Positions 40,501 to 53,582 are shown, counted from the stretch's first letter. The stretch: DNA of 64,000 bases from Diphasiastrum complanatum (GCA_029204225.1 CM055092.1:59293296-59357295); one strand, 5' to 3'. Program-made: numbers and translations. Notes: generated by a model not told the origin, from the sequence alone.

Positions 40501-40809
40501 GGCGAATGCAGGGCAAAGGAAATCAGATGCAAGGCAGGGCGTTGCGTGGGCGATGGGCGACGCAAGGAATCAAAGGCAGGCAAGAAAAACCAGCAGCGAT
40601 GGCAGGGCGGAGAGGGTGCAAAAAAGTTTCAGAGGAAATGCGAGGGGGGCGGGTAGGTTTAGGTAAAAAAAAATTTTAAAAAATATTAAATAATAAATAT
40701 ATTATTATATTATGGTACCGCGGTACCATCATGGTCCCGCGGTACCAGTATGGTCCCGCGGTACCGGGATCCGCGATACCCAGTACCGCGGGACCTATGA
40801 TATATATAC

Positions 40810-40861
<52 letters not shown>

Positions 40862-43800
40862 AAGCGGGGGCTGGGCGCGAAAGCGCGTCCGAGCGCGGGC
40901 ACAATTTTATTTTTTTTCAAAATATCGGCCCCCACATTCAAAAAAAAAATTTCCCAACCCTTACCCTCCCCGGAATTAATTATCAGGGGTGGACAGCGAC
41001 TGCCTTGCCCCCTCCGGTCAAAAAAAATGAAAAGGGGGGCCAAATTTTTTTTCAAAAACCTATCCACTACCCATGCCTCCCATAACTGGGATGGAGTGCG
41101 AATGGGCTTGAAAGAGCAAACAATTCTAACAGTTTAAACAAGCAGACTGTCCCTCACTCTGTCGCTATCTCTCTCTCTGGCAAGAAGAGCTTCCTTGATT
41201 TATATGTATCCGCATAGTCTCTTGGCAGATATTTGCTTGTGTTCAGATCCATCCCCTAGCTAGGTATGCTATTTCATATTTACCTCTCAGAATGGAATGC
41301 CTGACACAGATGTTCGTCTTCGGTAGTGGACGTGGTTACCAGTTTCAGCAACGTAGATCTTAAGTGTGATGAAATCAACTTTTTCGATTTATATATCTGC
41401 ATAGTCTTGGCAGATATTTGCTTGTGTTCGGATACATCTCCTAGTGAACGCCAGACATGTATGCTCACTACAATACGTCCCTTATGAACTGTGTATATCC
41501 TTATCACTAACCTTTACTACAGAGTGGGGGCTACAACTCCGTCTTAAGTTTGGAATTCAAGCAATCTTTGGGAAAAGTCTCCCAGCAGCCCACTTTCATC
41601 TTTGGAATAGATGTATCACATGGCTCCCCAGGATCCGATTCATCCTCTATTGCAGCTGTAAGTGCGTTCGTGCCTTTTCAGCTTGTTCCAGTTGAAGACA
41701 AAATAGTAAGTGTCTTTATATAACGTACATTGAAACTATAAGTGATCTTGAGGCTGGGGAGATGCTTACAGTAGAGGTTTCCCAGCTCATGAAGTCAGAA
41801 GAACAATGCATCGGCCTTCCTGTAGAGATGCATGTTTGGACGTATAATATAAGTGACAGAATTTTTCTCAGTACAATGTGCTTGATTATGCACATGTACT
41901 GAAGTTGCTTGGTATATGACAGGGACGGTGTAAGTGAAAGTCAGTTTGAGCATGTTTTGCAAATAGAACACAGTTTGAAAGGCAGTTTTATGGGCTTCAT
42001 ACTGGTTTAGGGTTTGAGGTTTGGCTTCACTGCCCATTTCCTGAACTCGGACACCCAAGGAAGCAGCATTCCTTTTGGGGCAATGATCAATACCCTGTCA
42101 TTTGGATATTTGGCCAGGAAGCTTTGCAAGAAAGCAATGGTCAAAAAGGTCCTTCCAGGCATGCAGATGATAGGTGTGGTTGTGTCGCCTTTATGTACTC
42201 AAGGATTTTACCACGTCATTAATTGCTCCTTCAAATCCACGTCAAACGTTTTTGGTGAGCTTTCAGAGACAACACCCACTGGTTTCCAATCAGTGGATTT
42301 TCCTGCCAAGGAAGTGAAGGTCTTGGAGTACCAAGAAAAAGCGAAGCTAGGCTATGTAGAATGGCTTGAAGCTGAGAAATATGTTGAGACCCAACGTAGT
42401 GTGTTCAAGGATGCTAAAGAGCTTTCAGAAAGGTGCTGGATACAGAGCTCCTGGAGCTAGGCAAACTTCAAGATCAAGCTATGCAAGCTGCTCAAGCTAT
42501 GCTAGAGCACATAATTTTCTTGGATAAATTTTTCCAGTGATGTTTACTATCGTGCCTTTCTAAGCCTAAACCCTAAACCTACACACTATTATGTCTTATA
42601 GGATGAGATCGGTTTCTCCCCGGATGAACTTCAACAGCTTACTAATTACTTATGCTCCAAACCCTAAACCCTAAACCCTAAATCTACACACTGCTTTGTC
42701 TTATAGGATGAGATCGGTTTCTCCCCAGATGAACTTCAACAGCTTATTAATTACTTATGCTCCAAACCCTAAACTCTAAACCCACACACTACTATGTCTT
42801 GTAGGATGAGATCGGTTTCTCCCCGGATGAACCCCAATAGCTTACTAATTACCCATGCTACACCTTCATCCCTGGACCCTAAACCTTAAACCCTGGCTGC
42901 AATATGTCGTCTCCCAGCAGCCCACTATCATCTTTGTAATGGGTGTATCACATTGTTGTTTGGAAAGTGTAGCACTGAAAATAGTTGGTAAAATCTATCA
43001 ATTACACCGCAGTGAAAACGGGACGGCACCTAAAACGGATCTTGTTTGGAGAAACTGCGTCTAAGAAATACAATTGAATTCAGTCATCCCTGAAGAAGAG
43101 CATTTTGTGATAGGACTACCAGAGCGAAACCTATCTTTTGAATGAGCCAACTGCTTTTCGAGCTCTGGTCTACCTACTTTGGTGCAAATAATCTATTTAT
43201 GGCTTTGTTGTTGAAAAGAATGTGCATCATATGAGGGTCGACTAATACTGTCAAAAGGGATGCTGCTAGATTGAGAAGAGAGCTCATTATGCTTCAAAGG
43301 TCCACATCTCTCTCCATATTGAGGATCTGGCTTGGAACTCAGAATTTGGTTAACCTCACAAGAAAAAGGTGAACAATTTTTCAAATGCAGATTATGAGGG
43401 TGCAAACCCAAGGTGCTTACTAATTTCTATCACACTTCAAACATATGGAAGAGCTCGAACTTTCTTCCTGACTACCTGAAGGCTTGTACTCTTCACCATC
43501 ATCAAAATCTTGCTCACCGTATATTTGATATCCTTCTTTTGGCTGTTTTTGGAGATGTTAAGAATTGAGTGGTGTCAGCTAAAACCCACAATTTGGTGCC
43601 ACAGGACCCTTGTGTTGTTTGTTGAGTTGCAGAGTAACCAAACAAAATGTCAACATTTTTGCGTGTTTTGAGGTGCTTGTGTGGTGTGCATCCTCGATTC
43701 CATAGCTTGAGGAAAACAATTGCAACCAAACTGCTGCTCACAATTTTAAACTCCAAGGTGGTCCTTTGGAACTTCGATATAAGTGACAGAATTTTGCACA

Positions 43801-44788
43801 CACGTGCTTGATTATGCACATATACTGAGGCTGCTTGGCATATGACAGGGACGGTGTAAGTGAAAGTCAATTTGAGCATGTTTTGCAAATAGTTCTTCAA
43901 GCAATGAAGAAGCTCAGCTTATTAACCCTAAACCTGCTATCTTCACAATTGAAAATAATTAGTGAGTCTGAGAATGGTGTTGATTGGGCCCATGCAAGAG
44001 AACTCCTCACATGGCTCATAAACATAACATTTCATAAACACATACATTACATTGCATTTAAAAAATACAGAGCTTGCGTTTCACAAAACCAGGCGCGTGT
44101 TGCACAAAAAAACACGCTATACTAATTCAAGAGATGTATCAAAATAACATTGCATATCCCGCCACATACGGCTAGGTCTGTTTTTTATGCTATTGTCTAA
44201 CTATATGTCACCTATCTACTGCCGATAATTACATAGAAACAGTCTGCCACATACGGCTGGACCTTATCTACTCTTAGCATTCCTACGAGTCCTCTACTAA
44301 CTCCTCGCCCTAGTCAGGTGCATTGTTCTCTTGCTCTCGCCGGGCCTCCTGGTTAGCCCGACGGATTCGCACCCTTTCCCTGACCATGATGAGCCTGCCG
44401 TAGAGTGAAGTTAACTCCAATCTGCGCATCCAAATCCACCTCGACAGTTGGGGCGGGGGGCTCCGGCTCCGGCTCCGGCTCCGGTTGTCTCTGCCGAGCA
44501 TATCGAAGCATCTCTGCAATGTCTGCCTCTTGCTTCCGATGTCGATCGTTGTGCCTGCGGACATCTTCCAATAACTTCTCCCTCTGCACACAAAGAAGCC
44601 TGTCAAGCAATATACCACGATTAAAATAAACTATGAAAAACACAGAACAAGCCTAAATTGTGTGCGAACGGATAAAGAGCAAACGCTCACGTCAACTGGT
44701 ATGCGCTCTGCCATCTCGACCAAAAAGGCCTTACAGCACACTAGTGTCCGAGTACCGTAGGGTTCAGTCACTCCACCACAGGGTTATG

Positions 44789-44860
<72 letters not shown>

Positions 44861-45837
44861 TTTATCGCACATATGTAGAGCGGACTTGGCGTATCCAGTT
44901 AGGGGTTAAGCCAGCTTTCTACCGGACTCATTTCTTGGAGCTAGAGGCATCAGGGACCCCGGTCATGCCGCGCTACTTGGACTCGGGATTGTCACATTGC
45001 CTCAGATTCACATTGGGGCAGCTCAGGGTGTCCTCTCATCAACTAGCTATTGAGACTGGGAGGTTCCACGGTATTCCCAGAGAGGAGCAGATTTGCCAGT
45101 TTTGCTCTCTAGGTGAGGTGGAGTCTGAGGAGCACTTTATATTTAAGTGCCCTGTATATTATGAGATTAGAGGACGATATCACTGCCTGTTCCGAGAGAT
45201 GCCTACCACTCTACGATCTCTCATAGCTTATGAGGACCCAAGTGTGTCGCTCTAATGGTACACGAGATGTCCAGACTACGGAGAGATTTATACGAGACAC
45301 CCCAACATTTTACCTCACAGCCATTGATTACTTCGTTCTTTACTAGACGGAGATCGCATGATTTAGTACCTGAGGATGAGGATTATGATGAGGATGACGA
45401 CGAGGATGTTGGCCGCTCTCATGCTCATAGAGATCAGAGACAGTGTACCTCCCACCATCAGGATACCACCAGGATTACTAGACATTCTACGCAGGGGCGT
45501 ACTACTACTACTACTACTACACATACACGTGCTCGTACTCACAGACGCCGCTAGCAGGCTCCAGTGCTTTCCCATTCTGTGGCTCGCATTACATCTTTTT
45601 ACAGCAGTAGCACAGCAGATGCAGCACAGCCTTGACATCTTACCCGAGACACATATGATTATTATTATGCGCATTCTCGCATACGTCTCTATTTTAGGTT
45701 GCACTAGATGTTTTCTTTACTACAGTTTAGGGACGTTTTTATACGCTCCCATGGTTACCACATACATGACATGTACTTCATTAGTCTTATATGCCTTTTG
45801 GCATGGAAAAGACATTAATAAAGCTTTCTTTCTTTCT

Positions 45838-45892
<55 letters not shown>

Positions 45893-45897
45893 CTCAA

Positions 45898-45954
<57 letters not shown>

Positions 45955-48900
45955 GCCACCACCTGACTTGGGAAGGGGCATTCCTCCCTTGTTCAGCTTG
46001 AGCGATTCTGTTTTAGGAAGTTCATCCGAGATGCACGCAGTAAGTGTAGACTTTTTGATACTATTGTCACCCCCACAACCTTGTATGCAGCAGAGACATG
46101 GTGTACCGGTCTTCCCTCATCACATTAAGCTAGCATTTCACGCTTACAAACCACCATGTTAGCTCGTATGATTTGGGCGAAGCCCTCGGTTCCACATGAG
46201 ATCCTTCTTGCAGAGTTTGTCGTTCCACCCATTCAGATAGATGCCGCTTTCCAGCTTATTGTATACATTTAGAGAGTTCAGGCTCTACCAGATGCAGATA
46301 TGCGGTATACACAGACAGCACTTGCTTCCTCACACTCCCTTCATGACCAGGGCTATCGACTGTCGTGGTTTTCTCAGGCATCCCACTTCCTTCTTGTAAT
46401 AGATCCTAACACCACAGTAGGGCAAACACTAACTGATCCACCCAACCTTGCCTACTCCCTGATATAGAGTAAGCCCCTCCTAGCCCAGTGTGAGGACTGG
46501 TAGCATGCTACTGCCAAGTGTCGGCCACGTGGCACTGACGTGGCCGACTGCACGTCGGGACCCAACTGGGGGCCCTATCCTGCTGACAGGGTCCCTAGGC
46601 TGTGTTAGGCCCGCCATGGCTATGGACCGTGCTGGGGCACACTACTCACACTGTCTTGCCCTGTTGGTCATGTACACTGGACACGACCCTGACTGTGGTA
46701 TCTGACCTATCTGTGTTCCCTAGGGTTCGGCACTGGTTACGAGCTCGTAACACTCCCTCCCCCTTAAGAACCGTCTTGGTCCTCTAAGACAAAGTCTGGA
46801 AAAATCTTGCGAAGGACGCTGCCTCTTTCCCAAGTGGCATTCTCAACAGGCTGATCATTCCACTTAACCAGATATTCTCGGTATAGAGTATGACGAGTCT
46901 GCGTCTCTCTACTATCAAGAATTTCCTCTGGTTCATGTGGAGGTTGTTGAGGATCCAATGGGAGAACTAGAACACTGTCCCCTACCAGATTATCTGATCT
47001 GGTTAAGGCTTTTCGTAACTGACTTACATGAAAAACTGGAAAAACCTTACTGTTGTGTGGGAGTTCTAGTTGGTATCAGAGCCATCTCCATCCTAGGGAG
47101 TTCAGGACAGCAGTAGAGAAAGCTATCAGAAGATAGGAAAGATTTCTCAGATTCTCAGGAAAGAATTGAGGAGGAAAATCGTTGTGGGAACAGCTTTCAA
47201 ATCCTTGAAATTTGCTGGGAATTTACAGTTGTTTGAGGCACAATCCCTTGTAGAAGCTCAGCGCTGCCAAATTGGGTGGAAACTTCGAATTTGGAGTGAA
47301 ATTTTCTGGAATTTGGAGCGGATCTGAGACAGAATCGTGGGTGCAGGTCCAGCGCTGAAGGTGTTGCTAGAAAATCAGATTTTGAGAGGGATTTTGGGTC
47401 TCAAAGTAAGCAAAACCAAGTAGCAACACTCCTGGTCAGGCAGCGAGGAAGGTCTTTGGCAGAAACCACAAGTTTGCAACTGTTTTTGGGTCCTAAAACG
47501 GGAATTTTGGAGCAAAAAGTATACACCTCAGACAGCGAGGGAAGGGGACAAGACGATCAGAAGTTTGTTTCTTTTTCTTGGTACCTTGATCTCTGATTTT
47601 TCCGGACAGCAAATCTGAAAGCAGTGGAGGAAGAGCTGAAAGGGCTTTTCTTGATTCTCTCTGTGGAAGTACAATTCTCAGAAAGAGCTAAGTTTTCTTT
47701 CCCTCCTTGTACAGTTGTAAATTAGTCTTTTAGACTTTTTTTCCTTCAGAAGTTAAGGTAGCTCTCTTTCAGTTCCGAAGATGACCACTCCTCAGGGACC
47801 TGATCAACCCCCGGAGAGAGGCTTCGACGAACTTGAAACAGAAGCCTTGGCTTACAGAAAAGGGAAGGAACCCATGGAAGTAGAAGAACAGGAACAGTTC
47901 GCCGAAGAACTCGACGAACTGGTTACCAAGGAGCAGTTCCTCCAATTGGTAACAGAAGTGGATGAACTGAAGTTGGCATTAGCCAATTTCAAGTCCAGTG
48001 TGGACGACTCCTTCGCTGAACTCAAAAACTTGATTTTGAGTTCCGCGAAAGGAAGCCTTCCCTCCACTTCTCAGTTATCCCCTTCTCCACTTCCATCAGT
48101 TTCGGGTGAGACTTTACGGTCTCACCCCAGTGTTTTTAAAGATTTAAAGCCTCCTACTTTTAATGGGGAAGAGAAGGATAGAAATGCAGATATTATACAA
48201 ACCTTCCTCAGCAAATGGAAGAACATTCATGCTCTTAAACAGACCCCAGACCATTTGCAAGCAATTGAGGCCAGTCTTTCTTTAGGGCCTATGGCCTATA
48301 AGTGGTGGTTAAATCTCCAGGAGACTGGGCAGACTCCCCGGTCATGGAAAGCTTTTGAAGAAGCTTTCCTAAGAGAATTTCTACCAGAAAATGAACTGGA
48401 TAGAGCCTGGGAAGCCTGGGAAAGAACAGTAATGGATAAATCCCTCATCCAATATATCTCGCAGTATCGAGAAGCAATTTTAAAGATTAAAAATATGGAT
48501 GACTATCAGAAAATCAGGGGATTTGTCCGTGGCCTCAAAGATGAATATAAAGTAGAGGTCCAGAGAAACTCGCCTACTACCCTTGAGCAAGCTCTCAGAT
48601 ATGCTCAAATCTATGATGATTCAGTGGGTAGGAAGAGAGCGAGACAGCAACCACTTTCTGAGCAGCTTCCTCAGAAAGACTTTCAATTTAAAAAGAAATT
48701 TTTAAAAAAAAAGAAAGAAGATAAATTTAAAGGTGGAGCTCCTCAGAAACGCCCTTCACTCATACAGCCCTTAAAACCAGATGATTTTGAGAAAGCCAAA
48801 CAAGAACGTTTGTGCTTTGTGTGTATGGGCAAGGGACACACAGTCAGACAGTGTCCCAAGGGGCCTTTCACTAAAAAAGATAAAAAACAAGTTCATCTTG

Positions 48901-51900
48901 TTCAGACTGTATGTTTCCCCAGTAACTCGGCAGCTTCCGAGATTAAAGTGTATCATGAAGATCATGAACACTGTTGCCAGCTGACCTCTGCAATGCTAGC
49001 GAGACCCTTCAGCTTTGGGCCGCATGACCTAGTACGTATGCATGGGAAAGTTGGTAACCAGTCAGTAAGAGTCATGGTTGATGATGGGGCAACCCATAAT
49101 TTCATCAACCACACCCTGGTTAAAAAGCTTAAACTACCAGAAGTACCTAGTCAGCATAGGTACATAGTTTCATTAGCTAAGGGTGAAGATAAAAAAATAT
49201 GGGAAACTATGGTAAGTAAGTTAGATCTTGGTATTCAGGCGTACCAAGATGAAATAAACTTTCAGATAATGCACCTGGATCGAACAGACATTGTTCTCGG
49301 GAGAGATTGGCTCTACAGTTTAGGACCTTCCCTCCACAGAAACTATCAGGAGAACACCCTCGGCTTTCAGCATAAAGGCCGAGAGATCCAGTTGCATGGG
49401 GAGCATCATGTCCCCAACAGCCCTATGGTCTGCAGTTCAGAACTCTCTCAGCTAATCGGAGACGAAGACCATCAGGTATTCTTATGTGACTTTCAGTTTA
49501 TTCCTGAAGTTTCTATTTCCAGTTCTATTCAGCAGAAAATCAGTAAATTAGAAACTTTATTGTCTAAATTTAAAGATGTTTTTCCTGAAGATTTGCCACA
49601 TGGTTTACCACCTAGCAGAGAGGTAGATCATGTAATAAACCTAGTACCAGGTACAGCACCTGTTTCTAAACCTCTGTATCGGGTCAGCCGAACAGAGGAT
49701 GAAGAAATAACTAGGCAGTTAACAGACTATCTTGGGAAAGGCCAAATTCAGACCAGTAGTTCACCATGGGCCTCACCAGTCCTATTGGTGAAAAAGAAGG
49801 AGGGGTCTATGCGTCTTTGCGTAGATTACAGAGCCCTCAATAAAGTCACAATTAAGAATAAATACCCTATGCCTCGGGCAGACGAGTTGTTTGATCAACT
49901 CGACGGGGCTAAGTTTTTCAGTAAAATAGACCTTAGATCGGGATATCATCAAGTTCGTATAAAATCGGAAGATGTCTCAAAAACAGCCTTTAGGACTCGT
50001 CACGGTCATTATGAGTTTAAGGTGATGCCATTTGGGCTCACAAATGCTCCAGCTACCTTTATGACCTTGATGAACAGTGTCCTCAGACCATACTTGGGTA
50101 AATTTGTAGTCGTATTTTTAGATGACATCCTCGTTTACAGCAAAACCAGGAAGGAGCATCTAAAACACCTCAGAAAGGTGTTTCGACTGCTCAGAAAGCA
50201 TAAGCTTTATGCTAAACAATCCAAGTGTGAATTCTTCGTTGAAGAAGTAGCATATTTGGGTCACATTATCTCTTCAGATGGGATTAAGATGGACCCAAAT
50301 AAGGTTAAAGCCATACTCAGTTGGCTGAGACCTCAGAATATTTTGGAACTTCAAATCTTTCTTGGTCTGGCGGGATATTACAGACGATTTGTCAAGGAAT
50401 ATGCTCAGATAGCAGTCCCTATGACAAATCTTCTTAAGGGGAAGGGAAAGGAGTTCATTTGGGAGTCTGCACAACAGGAGAGCTTTGATGCTCTCAAAAC
50501 AGCCTTAGCTACAGCACCAGTCTTAAAAGTCGTCGACCCCAATCAGCCATTTGTGGTCGAAACAGATGCTAGCGACTTTGCAGTAGGCGCTGTGCTAACT
50601 CAGGGTGGACGACCAGTTGCGTTCGAGAGTAAAAAACTCGAGCCAGCTCAGACTAGGTACAGTGCCTATGAAAAGGAACTCTTTTCTATAGTCCATGCCC
50701 TTAAGACTTGGAGGCATTATTTGTATGGTGCCAACTTTGAGGTCCTGACAGACCATGAGAGTCTCAGATACCTTTGCAATCAACCTGAGCTTAGAGGTCG
50801 GAAAGCTCGTTGGGCAGAGTTGATGCAAGAGTTTGACATGTCTATCAGATATAGGCGTGGAAAATTCAATACAGTAGCAGATGCCCTTAGCAGAATGCCT
50901 ATGATAAACGAGCTGAGTTTTACTCAGATTCGTAATGAGTTACTCGAGTCCTTGAGAGGGAAATGCCAGCATGATGCATTCTTCTCTATTATCTGGAACA
51001 CGGTCCAGAACAGACAGTTACAGACTCCAGAACCAGTTCCCGGGGCTGGTGCCAGTTCATCCAAGAATACGGCAGCTTCCGTTGAGGATGATGATGAGTC
51101 CGAGTATACGTCATCAGATGACGTTGAGGATTCTGAGCCTGTATTACCCAAGCAAACCCCAGTGGTTGAGGGTCAGTTGACTCAAGGATTCAAATGGAAA
51201 CAGTATTCCATTCAGGATGAGTACTTGCTCTATAGAGATAGAGTATGTGTCCCCAATTCAGAGGATTATAGGCAGCAGGTCCTATATGAATGTCATGACA
51301 ATCCTAGCGCGGGACACCCAGGCATACAGAAGACCTATGAGCTTCTTCGTAGGCAATTTTTCTGGCCCAGTGTGAAAAAGGACGTCCACCAGTATGTAAC
51401 TAGTTGCCAGAAATGTCAAGTAAATAAAGCAGAGCGTTTAAAGGCAGGAGGGTTGTTGCATCCCTTAGAAATACCAGCTGGTAAATGGGAGAGTATCTTC
51501 ATGGATTTTATAGTAGGCCTGCCTAAAACCCAAAAGGGTAATGACGCTATATGGGTCACAGTTGACCGTCTGACCAAAATGGCTCATTTTATTCCGACCA
51601 AAACAACCGTTAGAGCTCCAGAGTTAGCGAGGTTGTTTGTAGACGGGCTATTTAAATTGTACGGTCTACCTTCCGGCATAGTCAGCGACCGGGATAGTAA
51701 GTTTACTGGAAATTTTTGGAGGGCAGTATTCCATCATCTCCATACTAAACTTAATATGAGTACCACCGACCATCCACAGACGGACGGTCAAACAGAAAGG
51801 GTAAATCAAGTGCTGGAGGATATGCTTCGTGCATACGTCAGCAAGAGGCAGACTAATTGGGAGGAGTATCTCTCGATATTAGAGTTTGCTTACAACAGTA

Positions 51901-53070
51901 CCAAACATTCAGCTACGGGATACAGCCCATTTATGCTGATGTACGGTTTTCAGTCACGCTCACCCACAGCTGTAGGGTTTAAACAAGAAAAAGTTGAAGC
52001 AGCCAGAAACTTTTTAGAAGACCTAAACTAGATGATAGAACATGCTAAGCGTAGCATTAGACAATCCCAGGATCGAGCCAGGCTTTATGCAGATCCACAC
52101 AGACGGGATGTGCAGTTCTCCACTGGTGAGAAAGTCTACTTGAGAGTCCCAGTTGACTCTAAAACCCTCAAATCAGGAGTGTGTGCTAAGTTGTCTCCAA
52201 GGTATTGTGGTCCCTTTACCATCAGTAGGAGACTAGGCGAGGTCACCTATGACCAGTGTAATAGATCCTAACACCACAGTAGGGCAAACACTAACTGATC
52301 CACCCAACCTTGCCTACTCCCTGATATAGAGTAAGCCCCTCCTAGCCCAGTGTGAGGACTGGTAGCATGCTACTGCCAAGTGTCGGCCACGTGGCACTGA
52401 CGTGGCCGACTGCACGTCGGGACCCAACTGGGGGCCCTATCCTGCTGACAGGGTCCCTAGGCTGTGTTAGGCCCGCCATGGCTATGGACCGTGCTGGGGC
52501 ACACTACTCACACTGTCTTGCCCTGTTGGTCATGTACACTGGACACGACCCTGGCTGTGGTATCTGACCTATCTGTGTTCCCTAGGGTTCGGCACTGGTT
52601 ACGAGCTCGTAACACTTCTTAAGTCATTTGGTATCTCCAACACAGTGCTCCCATTAGGTACTCATCAATATATCAAGCGTTACTCTTAAATGTTGGACTT
52701 TTTATGAGTTGGACTTCAACAACACGTTTTCCTTCGAAGTCATCATAGGCATGCTTTTTACGATGGAGTATACAATGGCACAAGCATTGAGAGGAGCACA
52801 GAAGGTGAGGAGCATGGGTACGTGCATGGGTGACAAGATGATGAAGAGATCGACATTCGACGTCGTACCACGGAAGGTGTATAGGACGGGGTGTTGAAGA
52901 ATGTGTGGATTTGCTTTTATGGAGCTTAGGAGGAAAGGCTAGAAAGGTGGCAGCGTGAAGAGAGGTGGTAAGGAAAGCAGATTGTGATTCAGCTGTACTG
53001 TCATGGTGGGGAAAAGAGTGGAGCAATGAGCCCAGAGATTCCTGGTAGACGGGCATGTCTTGAGGGCTAA

Positions 53071-53148
<78 letters not shown>

Positions 53149-53582
53149 AAATTGAAGTTTGAAGTTTACTCTTAAATGTTGGACTTTTTATGAGTTACTA
53201 CATTTTTATGAATTGTGTAATGTTCAAATTGGAAGCTAGATTGTTGAATGTTTTGATTTCATACCTTTATATTTTCATTCCTTTTTGTTTCATGGTTCAT
53301 CTATGATTTGACGGCACTTTCAGGTTATTATTTTAAAGTTCAAACCATAGTTGCACTGCGTTTCTGGAGTTTGGTAGCGTTTCACAAAAACGTGTTTTTT
53401 TCTTTTTGATTTTTTTTGGGCAATATGGGTATCAGATGAAAGCTGTAATTAAGGGCATTACATCTGTATACTTTGTCAAATGTTTCAGGTACATGATAGT
53501 CTAGTTCAGGTGCTTTAACTCCTAGATTTAAGCTTTAGAAATTATTAAAAAAATTAGAATGTCCCAACGTGTTCACAATAGG

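Larger units (their letters stand above)
34595..40795. mobile_element. hAT-like DNA transposon with GGTACC-rich ends
   Basis: A 6.2-kb element lying between two (TA)n tracts. Its left end (34595-34670) and right end (40712-40795) are both built from GGTACC and GGTCCCGCGGTACC units in inverted arrangement, partly matching as terminal inverted repeats (CAGTAC start on the left). Inside are a small plus-strand ORF (35219-35581) near the left end and a spliced DUF659-type transposase gene reading left from the right end (40433 to 36105). The two genes converge. Stops in the transposase suggest the copy is inactive or recently dead. Target duplication could not be recognised because the flanks are TA repeats. 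Confidence 0.75.
40906..44140. mobile_element. Repeat unit B carrying SNF2-gene fragments
   Basis: A paralogue of unit A: the same CCATGCCTCCCATAA stretch (near 41070), SNF2 motif I copy, coiled-coil-like piece, CCCTAAA minisatellite and acidic [11 protein letters not shown]-like piece (near 43450-43530, minus strand). It differs by insertions near 41170-41790 and 43010-43400. The order of shared pieces is the same, so both descend from one rearranged ancestor. Confidence 0.6.
46395..52614 (-). mobile_element. Young Ty3/gypsy element with internally inverted body
   Basis: A complete insertion of 6220 bases: LTRs of 358 bases at both ends, differing at one base by eye, and flanked by CTTCT. 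The LTRs, the polypurine tract and the integrase C-terminus with chromodomain (47069-46763) all read on the minus strand. The segment 47070-52256, from primer-binding site through gag to most of pol, reads on the plus strand. Both junctions are exact: the LTR/primer-site boundary and a point inside the integrase C-terminus. The reading frame of the chromodomain piece follows on directly from the codon at which the plus-strand pol breaks off at 52256. ACCA occurs on both sides of the breakpoints, compatible with microhomology-driven inversion or template switching. Confidence 0.9.

Noticed and set aside
46490-46705. 71-codon frame in the gypsy LTR (also at 52352)
   Set aside because: Both copies are LTR sequence without a coding role; the frame exists only because the LTR is GC-rich.
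53041-53160. (GT)n(GA)n as a Z-DNA-type regulatory element
   Set aside because: Possible in principle, but nothing beyond the repeat supports a function.
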